Source: Chloroflexia bacterium SDU3-3 (lineage in GTDB: Bacteria > Chloroflexota > Chloroflexia > Chloroflexales > Roseiflexaceae). Taken from it: a stretch of 64,000 nucleotides of DNA. The stretch spans positions 124,001 through 188,000 of the forward strand of contig WBOU01000006.1 of NCBI GenBank assembly GCA_009268125.1, in the 5' to 3' direction. The notes beneath the pieces were generated by a model, which was not told the origin of the DNA, ran no database searches, and worked only from the letters and a program-made list of their open reading frames with translations. Position 1 is the stretch's first letter, and each line of letters begins with the position of its first letter. Made by a program: the position numbers and the translations under genes. Positions 35,136-44,167 of this stretch are shown here, piece after piece.

Positions 35136-36416
35136 CTACTGCGCCGCCAGCGGCGGCGGGGCGGCGGGCGGCACAGGCGGCTCGGGGGCAGCGCGGCTAT
35201 GCGCCCGATCGATCGCCGCCTCGGGCGTGGCCCCGCCCAGCCGCGCGTAGGTGTACACAAACAGGTCGCGGGCGATCGCCGTCAGCGGGGCCGAGAGGAT
35301 CACGCCCAGCAGGCCGAACACCTGCCCCATCGCGATCAGCACCACCGTGAGAATGGCCGGGTGCACGCCCACGCTATCGCCCACGATGCGCGGCACCAGG
35401 ATGTTATTTTCCAGCTGCTGCACCACCACGTACACCACCAGGGCGGCCAGCGCGCCCTGCGGCCCCGCGCTGATCAGCGCCACCAGAATGCCCGGGATCG
35501 CGCCGATCACCGGCCCCAGCACCGGGATAAACTCGGTAATACCCGCCACAATCGCCAGCAGCAAAATATAGCTCACCTTGATGTGCAGCAGCTCCAGGAT
35601 CAGCAGGCCGATGCCCACCGCAAGCCCAACGGCAAAGCAGAGGATGATCTGGCCACGTATGTAGTCGCTAAACACCTTGTCGATCATCGTCCAGACGTTC
35701 CAAAAATCTGCACGGATGCGGCGATGCAGCATGCGATCGACAAAATCCTGGCCCTTGCGCTGATCATTTAACACATAGAACAGCCAGATCGGAATGATCA
35801 GGAAGCCGACCAAGAAGGTGATCGTGCTGACGATTGTGCTGATCTGGGTAAACAAAAAGGTGGTGATCTGCTGGATGTTCGAGCCGATGGCGGTGCGCAG
35901 GCTCTGCAGCGAGCTAGCGATCGCCGGATCGATCTGGGCCTGCAGCTGGGGCGGCACGCGCTCGCGATACAGTGTGTTCAGCGAGCTGAGCCGCTGCTCC
36001 AGCTCGGAGATGGATGGCACGCTGTCGGCCAGCTGATCGATCTGCTGGACCACCGGCGGCACCACATAGGCGAAGCTGATCACCAGCATCACGATCATGG
36101 CCACATACACGGTGAGGATGGCCAGCCAGCGCGGCATCTTGCGGTCCAGCCGGTTCACAAAGGGCGTGAGGATATAGGCCAGCACCAGCCCCATGATAAA
36201 GGGCGTCAGCGCCGCGAACGACTGCCAGAGCAGCCAGCCGATGCCATACAGCACCAGCGCCACTAGCAGCCACTGGGCCAGCCGCCCAGCCGAGGGCAGG
36301 CTGGGAGCGGCGAGCGGGGCTGGCTGGACCAGCTCGGGCGGCGCGGCGGGCAGAAAAGGCGGGGTTGGCTCCCCGCCCTGCGGTGGGTCAAGAGAGGGCG
36401 GTTGACTCATCGCCAC
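35136..36416 (-). CDS. AI-2E family transporter (PerM-like)
   Basis: A protein of about 426 residues with 8 hydrophobic segments and Pro/Ala-rich tails at both ends. Family features are GLVLAYILTPFVNRLDR, VPPVVQQIDQL, the GITEFIPVLGPVIGAIPGIL loop and a VVYVVVQQLENNILVPRIVG segment. Members export autoinducer-2 or act as Na+/H+-type exchangers; the substrate here is unknown. GTG at 36416 has AAAGGAA 6 bp upstream; the ATG at 36410 is the alternative. It is last in the run with PBP, S41 protease and hisB. Confidence 0.88.
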   Translation of the reverse strand: MAMSQPPSLDPPQGGEPTPPFLPAAPPELVQPAPLAAPSLPSAGRLAQWLLVALVLYGIGWLLWQSFAALTPFIMGLVLAYILTPFVNRLDRKMPRWLAILTVYVAMIVMLVISFAYVVPPVVQQIDQLADSVPSISELEQRLSSLNTLYRERVPPQLQAQIDPAIASSLQSLRTAIGSNIQQITTFLFTQISTIVSTITFLVGFLIIPIWLFYVLNDQRKGQDFVDRMLHRRIRADFWNVWTMIDKVFSDYIRGQIILCFAVGLAVGIGLLILELLHIKVSYILLLAIVAGITEFIPVLGPVIGAIPGILVALISAGPQGALAALVVYVVVQQLENNILVPRIVGDSVGVHPAILTVVLIAMGQVFGLLGVILSAPLTAIARDLFVYTYARLGGATPEAAIDRAHSRAAPEPPVPPAAPPPLAAQ

Positions 36417-36458
36417 AGGCAGTTCCTTTACATTCAAAAGCGGGCAGGCCGCGCCGAT

Positions 36459-37049
36459 CTAGAGCGTGCCCTTCGTGCTCGGCACCGCCCCATCGAGGCG
36501 CGGGTCGATGCGCGTGGCCGCATCCAGGGCGCGCCCAAATGCCTTAAACAGGCCCTCCACCTTATGGTGGTCGTTGCGTCCATACTCGACACGGGCGTGC
36601 AGGTTCATGCGCGCGTTAAACGCGATGCTCTCGAACAGGTGAAAGATCAGATCGGTGCCCAGCTGGCCGATGCGCGGCGTATCAAACGCGGCGTTAAACA
36701 CGCAGTAGGGTCGCCCGCCCAGATCGACCGCCACTAGGGCCAGCGCCTCATCCATGGGCACATAGCTGTGGGCGGTGCGCACGATCCCGCGCCGCTCGCC
36801 CAGCGCCTGGTCGAGCGCCTTGCCCAGGCAGATGCACACATCCTCGGCGGTGTGGTGCTCGTCGATATGCAGGTCGCCATCGGCCCTCACCGCCAGGTCG
36901 AACAGGCCGTGCTTGGCAAACAGCGTCAGCATATGGTCAAGAAAGCCCACGCCCGTCGCAACATCCGCATGGCCCGTGCCATCGATCGAAAAGGTCAGCG
37001 TGATCGCCGTCTCGCCCGTCGTGCGGGTGATCGTCCCAGTGCGTGTCAT
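36459..37049 (-). CDS. hisB: imidazoleglycerol-phosphate dehydratase
   Basis: A 196-residue enzyme of histidine synthesis that dehydrates imidazole glycerol phosphate. The two manganese-binding histidine clusters are present ([13 protein letters not shown]…DEHHTAEDV and [20 protein letters not shown]). The length fits a monofunctional HisB. The start at 37049 has GGAGAGCTTGGGAACC upstream. It sits 26 bp after the S41 protease gene, apart from other his genes. Confidence 0.93.
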   Translation of the reverse strand: MTRTGTITRTTGETAITLTFSIDGTGHADVATGVGFLDHMLTLFAKHGLFDLAVRADGDLHIDEHHTAEDVCICLGKALDQALGERRGIVRTAHSYVPMDEALALVAVDLGGRPYCVFNAAFDTPRIGQLGTDLIFHLFESIAFNARMNLHARVEYGRNDHHKVEGLFKAFGRALDAATRIDPRLDGAVPSTKGTL

Positions 37050-37075
37050 GGTTCCCAAGCTCTCCATTCAATCGC

Positions 37076-38446
37076 CTACTTTGGGCCAGCGCCCAGCAGG
37101 CGCAGCGCCTCAAGAATCTGCGGGTCGTCCTCTTCGCTATAGCGCTTCCAGTCCACATCCACCAGCGAGTCTGGCTGCACGCCGCGGCCCTCCAGGTTCG
37201 CACCGCTGCGCAGCTTGAAGTTCTCCTGGGCCAGCCACAGCCGCGAGCCGTCGCGCAGCGAGTAGACATAGATCGACTCGGTGTTGCCCGCCGAGGGCAC
37301 GCCCACCACCTTGGCCCCGCCCTCCTGAAGCACCGCCGCCAGCACCTCGGCGTAGGACTGCGTGTCGCCATCGATCAGGATGATCAGCGGGATGCGGCGC
37401 ACATCCGGCCCCGCCGAGGATGTGACGTTCAGCGTGCGCGACGAGCGCTGGTCGTAGAACGTGCCGACCGGGCCGCGCACAAAGTGCCCCAGGATGCCCG
37501 CCAGCACATGCTCCCAGCCGCCGCCATTGCCGCGCAGATCCACGATCATGCCGCTCATGGGCCCAGCCGCCACCAGCTCGGTGATCGCGCCGCTCACCTG
37601 CGCATCCATATCCTCCACCCACAGCGTCGGGATGCTCAGATAGCCGATGTCGCCGTGCATACGCTTGTAGGTCGGCACAACCCGCCCCTGCACCTCCTGG
37701 CGCACCACCACCACATCGTAGGGCTTCTCGCCTGGCCGCTGGATGTTCAGGCGCACCGTCGTGCCCGCCAGCCCCTGCAGGTCGCCGTCGTCCTGGGTGT
37801 AGGGGTGACCATCTACCGCGATGATCCGGTCGCGCGGGCGGATGTCGGCCAGCGCCGCCGGGCTATCGGGGAACACCGTGCTGATATAGCCGCTGTCACG
37901 CTCGTAGGATGCGATGATGCCGATGCCCACCGTGGTCTCCACGCCCGTGTTGGATGTGTCCTGGCTCTGTGCGGCGGCGGGCGGCAGAAAGCGCGAGTGG
38001 TGGTCATCCAGCAGCGCGATCATCTCGGAGAGATCGGCGTAGAAGTCATCGTTCGACTGGGCCTGCTCGATCCTGGGCAGGTACTCGTCGTAGATATTGG
38101 CCCAGTTCAGCCCGTTGAAATCGGGGTAGAGGTACTTCTCATCCACCAGCTCCCAGACCTTATCGTAGACCTGGCGACGCAGCGTGGCGCTCAGCGGCGT
38201 CGGCTGCACGCTGGTGGGCGGGGCCGCGCTGGCGGGCAGCGGCGTCGGCTCGGGGGTGATGGTGGGCAGCGGCGTGGGCGTGGGGAAGCGGGTGGGGGTG
38301 GCCAGCGCCGTCTCGCTCAGCGCAGGCTGGGCCAGCATGGGCTGCGGCTCGTGGGCCAGCTGGGGCGCGCAGCCCGCCAGCGCCCCAGCGACCAGGCCAA
38401 GGCGCACCGAGCGCCTGAGCATCACAAGATGTCGACGGTAGCGCAC
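37076..38446 (-). CDS. S41-family (C-terminal processing) peptidase-like lipoprotein
   Basis: A 456-residue exported protein. The lipobox LVAGALAGC at about residues 18-26 and the Pro-rich linker after it point to a lipoprotein. A PDZ domain (about 180-255, GIGIIASYERDSGYISTVFP…ALADIRPRDRIIAVDG) precedes the S41 core. The nucleophile region is DGDTQSYAEVLAAVLQE, with DLRGNGGG before it. In classic CtpA the general base is a Lys in GxxTxGK about 25 residues later; here that place reads GVPSAGNTE, so Lys is absent. It may use another base or be inactive. GTG start with GAGCAGTAGAGG upstream. Confidence 0.8.
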   Translation of the reverse strand: MRYRRHLVMLRRSVRLGLVAGALAGCAPQLAHEPQPMLAQPALSETALATPTRFPTPTPLPTITPEPTPLPASAAPPTSVQPTPLSATLRRQVYDKVWELVDEKYLYPDFNGLNWANIYDEYLPRIEQAQSNDDFYADLSEMIALLDDHHSRFLPPAAAQSQDTSNTGVETTVGIGIIASYERDSGYISTVFPDSPAALADIRPRDRIIAVDGHPYTQDDGDLQGLAGTTVRLNIQRPGEKPYDVVVVRQEVQGRVVPTYKRMHGDIGYLSIPTLWVEDMDAQVSGAITELVAAGPMSGMIVDLRGNGGGWEHVLAGILGHFVRGPVGTFYDQRSSRTLNVTSSAGPDVRRIPLIILIDGDTQSYAEVLAAVLQEGGAKVVGVPSAGNTESIYVYSLRDGSRLWLAQENFKLRSGANLEGRGVQPDSLVDVDWKRYSEEDDPQILEALRLLGAGPK

Positions 38447-38449
38447 CCT

Positions 38450-40258
38450 CTACTGCTCCAGGCTAAATGCGGCGGCCAGCACCTCGCCCGCCGCCCGCGC
38501 CCCGACGCTCGAACCCTCGCCGCCATTCTCGATCATCACCGCCACCGCGTAGCGCGGGTTGTCCACCGGCGCGATGGCGATAAACCACGCGTGCGGGGTT
38601 GCGCCGGGCACATTCTCGGCGGTGCCCGACTTGCCGCCCACCAGCGCCACCGATGGGTCGACCTGCTGCGCCGCCTTGCCAAAGCCGTACTCGACGCCAG
38701 CCCGCATGTTCACCCGCATCTTGGCCGCCGTCTCCGAGGACATCACGCGGCGGATGGCGCTGGGGCCGTGGGTGTAGATCGTCGCGCCGTCGGGCCGCGT
38801 GATATGGTCAACCAGATAGGGGCGCATCATCACGCCATCGTTCGCGACCGAGGCCGCCACCATCGCCATCTGCAGCGGCGTCACCAGCAGCTGGCCCTGG
38901 CCGTAGCCGGTGTCGGCCACCGCCGCCTTGGTGTTCAGAAAGCCCGGGTCGACGTAGATCTGGCTGGCCCGCGTGGGCAGGTCGGTAAAGCCGCTGTAGC
39001 TGTCGGGCGTATCCTGCGGGCGGTAGATATCGAAGCGCTCGGCGATCTCCACCTCTTTCTCCTGTCCCAGCCGCATGGCATATTCTGCAAACGCGGTGTT
39101 GCACGAGAAGGCGTAGACATGCTCCAGATTCGATGGGTTGCCGGTGCGCGTAAACAGGTCGTTGACCGCATTCACCACCGGCGGCGCGCCCTCGTCGGTG
39201 TAGCGCTCGTTCGGGCAGTCGATCTCATCCGGGCGGCCAAGCTGCGGGTTCTCCAGCGCGCCGATGGCCGTCACGGTCTTATAGGTCGATCCCGGCGGGT
39301 AGCGGCCCTGCACCGGACGGTTGATCAGCGGCTGGCCCGAGGCATCGCTGGTGATCTCATTCCAGTAGGCCCCCACCCGGCTATTATCGGCGGCGCTATC
39401 CTCGGCGTCGTTGTTGGTGGCCAGCCCGCGCGGGTCAAAGTTCGGGCCGCTGGCCATGGCCAGCACCGCGCCCGTCTTGGGGTTCAGCACCACGATCGAC
39501 CCGGTGCGGCCCGCCAAGATCTGGCCCGCCGCCGCCTGCAGCGGCGCGCTGAGCGTCAGATGCAGGTCGCTGCCCACACGCGGGTTGCCCAGCATCCAAT
39601 CCTGCCAGCGGCTCCAGGCGTCGTGCTCGCCGCTGAGGTAGTCGCTATAGGTCAGCTCTAGCCCACTCTGGCCGAAGCGGCTGCTGAAATAGCCCAGCAC
39701 ATTGCCAAAGGAGGTGGGGTCGAACTCCTGCTCGATCGGGTAGGTGCGCGTGGCGAAGCCGTTGGTCACCCGGCTGCTGGCCAGCACCCGCCCGGTGCTA
39801 TCCACGATCTTGCCGCGCTGCACGCGCTCGGCATCAATAATCGGGCGCACATTGCTGGTCGACTGGCCAGTCTGGTCATCGGTATAGATGAAGTTGTAGA
39901 TCTCATGCGAGCGGACAAACTGCTGCCGCAGCAGCTCGAAGCTGAGCAGCGAGAAGCCCACCGCCACCACAATCGCCAGGTTCTGGATGCTGCGCGCGAC
40001 ACCGTGCGGCGCCTTCGGCAGCGAGAAGCGAATTGTCAGCAGCAGCAGGGGCGCGGCCAGCCACAGCGACAGGATCCAGCGCGAGTCCTGCTCCACCGGC
40101 TGGAGCATGCCGTAGATCAGCAGCAGGGCCGCGCCGATCATGGATGCGATGCTCACCGCCTGGCGTACGGTCACCGTCTGCCGACGCGAGGAGAGATCGA
40201 CCGTGCCGCCGCGCTTGCGGGCAAATGCTGCTTTTGGATGTCGAACAGAGCGTTTCAT
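38450..40258 (-). CDS. class B penicillin-binding protein (PBP2/FtsI-like transpeptidase)
   Basis: A 602-residue membrane-bound peptidoglycan transpeptidase. Residues about 30-120 contain three or four hydrophobic segments, more than the usual single anchor. The dimerisation/pedestal region follows (RGKIVDSTGRVLA). The active-site motifs are PGSTYKT (SxxK), FSCNT (SxN) and GGKSGTAE (KSG). It probably acts in elongation or division. It leads a tight run with the S41 peptidase (3-bp gap), hisB and the AI-2E-family gene. Confidence 0.92.
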   Translation of the reverse strand: MKRSVRHPKAAFARKRGGTVDLSSRRQTVTVRQAVSIASMIGAALLLIYGMLQPVEQDSRWILSLWLAAPLLLLTIRFSLPKAPHGVARSIQNLAIVVAVGFSLLSFELLRQQFVRSHEIYNFIYTDDQTGQSTSNVRPIIDAERVQRGKIVDSTGRVLASSRVTNGFATRTYPIEQEFDPTSFGNVLGYFSSRFGQSGLELTYSDYLSGEHDAWSRWQDWMLGNPRVGSDLHLTLSAPLQAAAGQILAGRTGSIVVLNPKTGAVLAMASGPNFDPRGLATNNDAEDSAADNSRVGAYWNEITSDASGQPLINRPVQGRYPPGSTYKTVTAIGALENPQLGRPDEIDCPNERYTDEGAPPVVNAVNDLFTRTGNPSNLEHVYAFSCNTAFAEYAMRLGQEKEVEIAERFDIYRPQDTPDSYSGFTDLPTRASQIYVDPGFLNTKAAVADTGYGQGQLLVTPLQMAMVAASVANDGVMMRPYLVDHITRPDGATIYTHGPSAIRRVMSSETAAKMRVNMRAGVEYGFGKAAQQVDPSVALVGGKSGTAENVPGATPHAWFIAIAPVDNPRYAVAVMIENGGEGSSVGARAAGEVLAAAFSLEQ

Positions 40259-40476
40259 GTATCTTTCAACCTTAAGCTATGGCTCAGGCGCTCGGCAGCG
40301 CTGGGGTGCTGTGTACAACGACCACTAGCGATCGCCCCTGCGCGAGGCGACCACATCTGGCAGCACATCCTACCACAACTTATTGGCGGGGCATACCAAC
40401 GAGCAAGGGGCCGCGCCGGGCAGCGCCCAGCATGTGCGAGCCTGGCGGTGGAAACAGGCGGCAGCCCGAAGGCGCG

Positions 40477-41625
40477 CTACGGCTCAAGCGGCGCGGTGGC
40501 ACGCACCGTCACGCCGCTGCCCTCGGTCTCGAACACATCGAGCCGTCCGCCCAGCTCGGCAAAGCGATACTGCATGGCGCGCAGCGCATGCAGCCGTGGG
40601 CGCTCAAAGCTGCCATCAAGCAGACCGATCCCATTATCCTGGATCAGCAGCGCGATCGAGAGCGGATCGTAGCGGAGGGTCACATCGACTTTGGTGGCGT
40701 GCGCGTGCTGGTGGATGTTCAGCAGCGACTCCTGCAGCAGGCGCTGCAGCACAACCTGGTGAGGGTAGCGGAGCGCGTGAGGGCGGCCAAGCACCGTCAC
40801 ACGGGCGGTGGCACCGGTATAGTCGCTAAAGCGGGTGATGCAGATCTGCATCCAGCGCTGAAAATCCATATCGAGCTGGGGCATGGGCGCGTAGAGCATC
40901 CGCCGCAGATCCTCGACATGCGGCTCGGCGGCGGTGCGGATGGCGGGGCCAGCGCCGCCCTGCGGATGGCCGCCCAGCGCCAGGCTACGGTCGGCGGTAC
41001 GGGCCGGCCCACCGCCCCGCCGGATACCGCCGATATCGCCGCGCTCGCCGCCGCTCGGCTCGTCGAAGTAGGAGCGCGGGGCGCGGCGCGGCGCGGCGCG
41101 GCGCGCGCTGCGGTGGCGCAGATACTCGACCGCCACGGGAAAGCACAGGCCAAAGCACGGGGCCAGCAGCAGCATGGCCAGCAGCTCCACATTGCGCTCT
41201 TGGGCGACCAGCAGCGTGGGCTGCTGGCCATTGCGCAGGTAGAGCGCCAGCGTGAGCGAGACGGTGAGCAGCCCGGCCATAAACCCGCCGCGCCAGCCAA
41301 ACAGCAGCGCAGGCAGCACCACGCCGCTCAAGGCATAGAAGCTGAGCGGCCCGGCCCAGCCGCCGGTCACCATCAGCATGGCCACACAGTAGACAATATC
41401 GAGGCTGAGGATCGCGGGGTAGCGCTGGGAAACCTGGGCGTACTGGCGCGAGAGCACGGCGGCGAGCAGATTCAGCAGCGCGGCGGCCATCAGCGGCAGG
41501 ATGTACTGCTGGGTGACCCCTTGCCAGACAACCGCAGCCCCGGCCAGCAGCCAGGTGAGCCATCGGTAGGAGAGAAAGACAGAGGTATCAGCAAGCGCAG
41601 GCTGATGTGGGCATTGGTTGCTCAC
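40477..41625 (-). CDS. membrane sensor histidine-kinase-like protein lacking a visible phosphoacceptor
   Basis: A 382-residue protein. Five to six membrane helices occupy about residues 20-165. A basic, low-complexity linker (about 168-235, RRAAPRRAPR…) follows. A GHKL ATPase domain is at the C-terminus, with N-box ESLLNIHQHAHATKV, G1 box IQDNGIGL and GSGVTVRA. The HisKA_3-type H-box that normally lies before LRRML is not recognisable, so it may act as an ATP-binding partner or a divergent NarX/DesK-type kinase. GTG start after GAGGTGACAG. No response regulator is adjacent. Confidence 0.75.
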   Translation of the reverse strand: MSNQCPHQPALADTSVFLSYRWLTWLLAGAAVVWQGVTQQYILPLMAAALLNLLAAVLSRQYAQVSQRYPAILSLDIVYCVAMLMVTGGWAGPLSFYALSGVVLPALLFGWRGGFMAGLLTVSLTLALYLRNGQQPTLLVAQERNVELLAMLLLAPCFGLCFPVAVEYLRHRSARRAAPRRAPRSYFDEPSGGERGDIGGIRRGGGPARTADRSLALGGHPQGGAGPAIRTAAEPHVEDLRRMLYAPMPQLDMDFQRWMQICITRFSDYTGATARVTVLGRPHALRYPHQVVLQRLLQESLLNIHQHAHATKVDVTLRYDPLSIALLIQDNGIGLLDGSFERPRLHALRAMQYRFAELGGRLDVFETEGSGVTVRATAPLEP

Positions 41626-41866
41626 CTGTCACCTCGTGGGTAGGTTTCATAGGCATGCCCCTCGATCGCAGAGCGCAGCGCAAGACAGTGGCAAGGGAAG
41701 GGCGGCATGGCGCATACGGTGCATCGCATATGATGCAGAAATGCGTATGGAATGCTATTTTGCAGGTATAGTGTAGCAGAAAGCGTTTCGTGCAGCAAGG
41801 ATCAGCAGGGCCAAAAATGTGCACAATCGCCAGATTTAAACGGGGATGTCGTAGAGAAAATACAAA

Positions 41867-41897
41867 GACGCCGCCTTGGGTTATCCAAGGCGGCGTC
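41867..41897 (-). terminator. terminator of the tRNA operon
   Basis: A perfect 13-bp stem (GACGCCGCCTTGG) with a 5-nt loop and TTTGTATTTTC on the minus strand, right after the last tRNA. Confidence 0.88.
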
Positions 41898-41902
41898 TCG
41901 GC

Positions 41903-41976
41903 TGGCTGGGGAACAGGGACTCGAACCCCAACTACTGGAGCCAGAATCCAGCGTTCTACCGTTAAACTATTCCCCA
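41903..41976 (-). tRNA. tRNA-Gln (CTG), copy 1
   Basis: 74 nt on the minus strand: acceptor TGGGGAA/TTCCCCA (U1-A72, typical of tRNA-Gln), G73, encoded CCA. The anticodon stem CTGGA/TCCAG with loop TTCTGGC gives CTG. Identical to copy 2 by eye. Confidence 0.93.
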
Positions 41977-41999
41977 ATACACCACAAGCCAAAGCTTGT

Positions 42000-42086
<87 letters not shown>

Positions 42087-42159
42087 AAATTGTCAATGTG
42101 CCCGCGCCCCGCGCGGTGGGTATTTCGCGTAGCGGTAACAAGCGTTGCCGCTACGCAGT

Positions 42160-42233
42160 TGGCTGGGGAACAGGGACTCGAACCCCAACTACTGGAGCCA
42201 GAATCCAGCGTTCTACCGTTAAACTATTCCCCA
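42160..42233 (-). tRNA. tRNA-Gln (CTG), copy 2
   Basis: Same 74-nt sequence as the copy at 41903-41976, including the encoded CCA. Confidence 0.93.
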
Positions 42234-42263
42234 ATACCTACAAGCCATAGCCAAAGGACTTGT

Positions 42264-42350
<87 letters not shown>

Positions 42351-42424
42351 AAGTGGTTCACGAGCTTTCTGATGCCTTCTGCGCTGTTTCGCTTCGGCGT
42401 TTCTACTCGCTCGCGACGGGGTGC

Positions 42425-42453
42425 ATATTAGCACGGGTCTCAGTATTTGTCAA
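42425..42453 (-). promoter_or_regulatory. strong promoter of the four-tRNA operon
   Basis: On the minus strand TTGACA (42453-42448), a 17-bp spacer and TAATAT (42430-42425). The -35 overlaps the last codons of the upstream sigma-like gene. Confidence 0.85.
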
Positions 42454-43196
42454 ATGCCGACAAGGCGGCGCAGCTGCTGGTTGCGGCCAAGCCGCTCAAG
42501 CAGGTTGCGCTTGAGGTTGTAGACCACGCTGACGGTGGCAAATAGGTCGCTGTGACGAGAGAAAATGTCGCCGGGCTTCATGCCAAGCACGAAGGACTCG
42601 TAGAGGATGATGCGCTCGGAGGGGTCGTTCAGCAGGGTGGTGATGCACGACCAGATCTCCTCGCGGTGCGCGCGGTCGAGCACCATCTCGTCAGGCGAGG
42701 CCTGATCATCCTGGGCGGTGGCCAGCGCCTCCTCGGGCAGCACCTCGGCCCACGACTGGGCGCGCACACTGTCGATCACCACGCAGTTGGTGCAGAGCTG
42801 CAGGTAGTGCAGCAGGGCCGCTAGGCTAGGGAACGACTCGAAGGATTTCGAGCGCATAGCCTTCCAGAACTTGGTGAAGGCCGACACCACAAAAAACTCG
42901 CTGCTCTCGCCTGTCTGCGAGAACGCGCCGCAGCGGCGAACCCAGCTCTCGACCAGTGGCGAGTAGTGCTGGTACATATACTCCCAGGCGATCTCGCACT
43001 CGTCGACCAGGGCGCGGCGGAACAGCTCGTAGGCGTAGGATGTGTCGTTGACCTGGCCGCGGTAGAAGCGCTCGCTCTCGGCGGCGCAGCGCTGGATGAG
43101 GATTGACAGATCCATCTGCGCCAGAAGGGGGGTCTCGCTCGCGAACATCGGCTCGGCGGTGTGGCGGGAAACAGTGGTGGTCTGGTGCATATACAT
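42450..43196 (-). CDS. sigma-70-family-like protein
   Basis: A 248-residue cytoplasmic protein. The region CEIAWEYMYQHYSPLVESWVRRCG…SAFTKFWKAM resembles sigma region 2. The C-terminal part (EIWSCITTLLNDPSERIILYESFVLGMKPGDIFSRHS…NLKRNLLERLGRN) resembles region 4 of ECF-type factors. The recognition helix is not clearly conserved, so specificity cannot be inferred. Similar sigma-like proteins are numerous in Chloroflexi. GAGGAGATAGCGCAG precedes the ATG. A Crp-family regulator gene lies upstream on the same strand with a 150-bp AT-rich gap. Confidence 0.65.
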   Translation of the reverse strand: MYMHQTTTVSRHTAEPMFASETPLLAQMDLSILIQRCAAESERFYRGQVNDTSYAYELFRRALVDECEIAWEYMYQHYSPLVESWVRRCGAFSQTGESSEFFVVSAFTKFWKAMRSKSFESFPSLAALLHYLQLCTNCVVIDSVRAQSWAEVLPEEALATAQDDQASPDEMVLDRAHREEIWSCITTLLNDPSERIILYESFVLGMKPGDIFSRHSDLFATVSVVYNLKRNLLERLGRNQQLRRLVGI

Positions 43197-43349
43197 CTGC
43201 GCTATCTCCTCTGCACCCGCGGCTGGCGGGGATCAGTACTAGTCAGAACTATTTCGTAGCTCTACTCTACCCGACCGATGAAGGATACGCAGTTAAATAC
43301 TTTACAGGGGAGCTGTTAACTTAAAAACAGATGAGGAACACCCGGTTAA

Positions 43350-44042
43350 TTACTGGCAGCGCTGGGCGAGGGCATCCTGGTTGAGCACCGTGATGCGAGA
43401 ATCTTGGTCGACCGCCACGTAGCCCTGCTGGCGGTAGAAGGCCAGCACCTGGTTGACCCGCACGCGCGATGCGCCGACCATGCCGGCCAGATCGGTCTGG
43501 CTGAGCCGCAGGGGGATGAGCACACCCAGCTGCTGGGGCTGGCCGTACTCGTTGGCGAAGGCCAGCAGCTGGCGCGCGACCCTCCCAAATACATCTAACG
43601 TCGCCAGGGCCTGAATTTGGGCATTGGCCAGGCGCAGCCGCCGCGAGAAGATGCGCACGAGATTAGAGTTCATCTCGGGGATGCGCTGGATACTTTGCTC
43701 GAAGCTGCGGCCATCCATCCACAGCACCTGCGAGTCTTCGAGGGTCTCGACGGTGGCCGAGCGCCCGATGTTCTCGAGCACGCTCATCTCGCCCACCAGC
43801 TCGCCTGGCCCGAGGATGGCCAGGATCACGCTGCTGCCATCAACCTGCTCGGCGTGGATCTTGACCGTGCCTGAGAGGATGATGTAGACCACCTCGCCGG
43901 GCTGCTCGGCGGTGGCGATATCGGTGCCCGCCGACACCTGGCGGCGGCGGAGAATGGTGTTGAGGTGTTGAAGCTGCTCAAGCCCAAGGTTATGAAAAAG
44001 TGGTAGCTTTCCTAACGTTTGTGGATCGGAGACAGCTGGCAT
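43350..44042 (-). CDS. Crp/Fnr-family transcriptional regulator
   Basis: A 230-residue regulator. The N-terminal beta-roll (about 15-125) has PGEVVYIILSGTVKI and GELVGEMSVLENIGRSATVE, close to canonical cNMP-binding boxes, although the Arg-Ser pair that binds cAMP reads RSATVE, which is compatible. The C-terminal winged helix is RLSQTDLAGMVGASRVRVNQVLAFYRQQGYV. The ATG at 44042 has GAGG 7 bp upstream. It stands upstream of the sigma-like gene and may control it. Confidence 0.9.
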   Translation of the reverse strand: MPAVSDPQTLGKLPLFHNLGLEQLQHLNTILRRRQVSAGTDIATAEQPGEVVYIILSGTVKIHAEQVDGSSVILAILGPGELVGEMSVLENIGRSATVETLEDSQVLWMDGRSFEQSIQRIPEMNSNLVRIFSRRLRLANAQIQALATLDVFGRVARQLLAFANEYGQPQQLGVLIPLRLSQTDLAGMVGASRVRVNQVLAFYRQQGYVAVDQDSRITVLNQDALAQRCQ

Positions 44043-44167
44043 TACCAAACCTCATCAACAGCTTGCGTCAGACAACGACGCAATCATCTTCCGCACATTT
44101 GCCGATGCCGGTATGGTATCATATATTTCACGATGTTTATACCAGAGAATTGCGCTTTCAGCCCCGC

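Noticed and set aside
37043-39661. An 872-codon plus-strand frame opposite the S41 and PBP genes
   Set aside because: His/Arg/Gln-rich shadow with no recognisable domain; catalytic motifs of PBP and S41 proteins lie on the minus strand.
43280-43335. Second Pho-box-like stretch before the sigma-like gene
   Set aside because: TTAAAT/TTACAG/TTAACT motifs occur but their spacing is irregular, unlike the exact 11-bp steps at 50769-50807.
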